64,000 nucleotides of DNA from Pseudoramibacter alactolyticus (GTDB lineage: Bacteria; Bacillota; Clostridia; Eubacteriales; Eubacteriaceae). The number at the start of each line of letters is the position of its first letter. Positions within the stretch are counted from its first letter, which is position 1. Shown one piece after another: positions 63,610 through 64,000 of the stretch. Location: the NCBI RefSeq assembly GCF_050908235.1, contig NZ_CP194340.1; one strand, written 5' to 3'. A program made the translations under genes and the position numbers. The notes beneath the pieces were generated by a model. The model worked only from the letters and a program-made list of their open reading frames with translations. It had not been told where the DNA came from and did not search any database.

Positions 63610-63639
63610 TGATTTTACTGAGGGGAAAAGGTAATAATT

Positions 63640-64000
63640 ATGTTTGAAGTTTCGCTCAAAGGAAAAGTCGGTTTGATTACCGGCGCAAGCCAGGGCATTG
63701 GCCGCGCCTGCGCGTATAAACTCGGGGAAGCGGATATCGACGGCCTCGTCATTGTCGATCTGGCCAAAGGAGAAGCCGGTAAAGAAACGCAGAAAACGCT
63801 GGAAGACATGAACGTCGATGTCAAATACGTCATCGGCGATGCGTCGTCAGAAGACGTCATCAAAGGCGCCATCGATCTCGCGGTGAAATCCTGGGGGCAC
63901 CTAGACGTCATCGTCAACGTCGCGGGGATTTCCTACATGACGAATCTCGAAACCACGAGCTTCGATCAGTGGAACAAGGTCATGGCCGTCAATCTGCGCT
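63640..64000 (+). CDS. short-chain dehydrogenase/reductase, N-terminal part (cut by window edge)
   Basis: About 120 codons are visible: the GxxxGxG nucleotide motif GASQGIG (residues 15-21), an Asp at the end of strand 2 (VIVDLAKG), indicating NAD preference, and VIVNVAGIS (the NNAG-type motif). The catalytic YxxxK lies beyond base 64000. AGGGGAAAAGG precedes the ATG. Last seen gene of the plus-strand operon, probably a polyol/sugar oxidoreductase. Confidence 0.88.
   Translation, partial: MFEVSLKGKVGLITGASQGIGRACAYKLGEADIDGLVIVDLAKGEAGKETQKTLEDMNVDVKYVIGDASSEDVIKGAIDLAVKSWGHLDVIVNVAGISYMTNLETTSFDQWNKVMAVNLR

Overview
The window looks like the chromosome of a low-to-mid GC anaerobic Firmicute of the Clostridia/Eubacteriales type. 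The reasons are a dltA-like D-alanine ligase, HPr, MntR/DtxR and RlmD housekeeping genes, energy-coupling-factor (ECF) vitamin/metal-type transporters, strong AGGAGG-type ribosome binding sites, and many Firmicute accessory families (TIGR04076, TraX, DUF1848, DUF1858). The species cannot be fixed from the sequence. No rRNA, tRNA or CRISPR array was seen.

Layout. 1-0.6 kb: start of a DltA-like adenylating enzyme. 1.3-4.9 kb: AT-rich ECF transporter cluster 1 (TetR regulator, S, T, double ATPase) followed by a shred of an ABC exporter. 5.1-10.3 kb: DNA repair genes (ogt, a 3-methyladenine glycosylase), an MBL hydrolase and a series of decayed accessory genes ending in serine-recombinase fragments. 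10.3-20.5 kb: ECF cluster 2 (S, T, double ATPase, two ABC half-exporters, AraC regulator), bracketed by two copies of an IS150-like IS3-family element; one copy cuts the AraC gene with a visible 6-bp duplication. 21.4-35.5 kb: a one-orientation array of small accessory genes (TraX, exonuclease, GNATs, hydrolases, methyltransferase, a stand-alone adenylation enzyme), several broken, many joined by a recurring short linker motif. 35.7-42.4 kb: core-like genes (rlmD, mntR/dtxR, cobS, HPr, DUF1848, DUF1858) with a dead ygiQ and a dead HAD gene. 42.5-46.7 kb: decayed IS3, TIM-like isomerase, DUF1537 kinase and IS30. 46.9-64 kb: a carbohydrate/polyol catabolic region.

The catabolic region is the most interesting part. 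On the minus strand lie a RuBisCO-like protein, and an operon with a SorC-family regulator, a broken serine hydrolase, a Cof-type phosphatase, glycerol kinase, and a GlpA-like / FAD-NAD oxidoreductase / DUF1667 trio. On the plus strand a tight operon encodes a glycerol-1-phosphate-dehydrogenase-like enzyme, three further FGGY kinases, a TIM-barrel sugar-phosphate epimerase and a short-chain dehydrogenase (cut by the window end). The promoters of the RuBisCO-like gene, the GlpA-like gene and the plus-strand operon share a (G/A)GAAAATNNTTTC palindrome, which suggests one regulon. The set (FGGY kinase, FAD dehydrogenase, EryC-type epimerase, SorC regulator, dead TIM isomerase) resembles tetritol catabolism, and RuBisCO-like protein + DUF1537 kinase + TIM isomerase resembles the 3-oxo-isoapionate branch of D-apionate catabolism. 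The exact substrate is unknown.

Decay is widespread: IS insertions, in-frame stops, an internal deletion in a radical-SAM gene, and several one-base frameshifts in homopolymers. Some of the last group could be sequencing errors.
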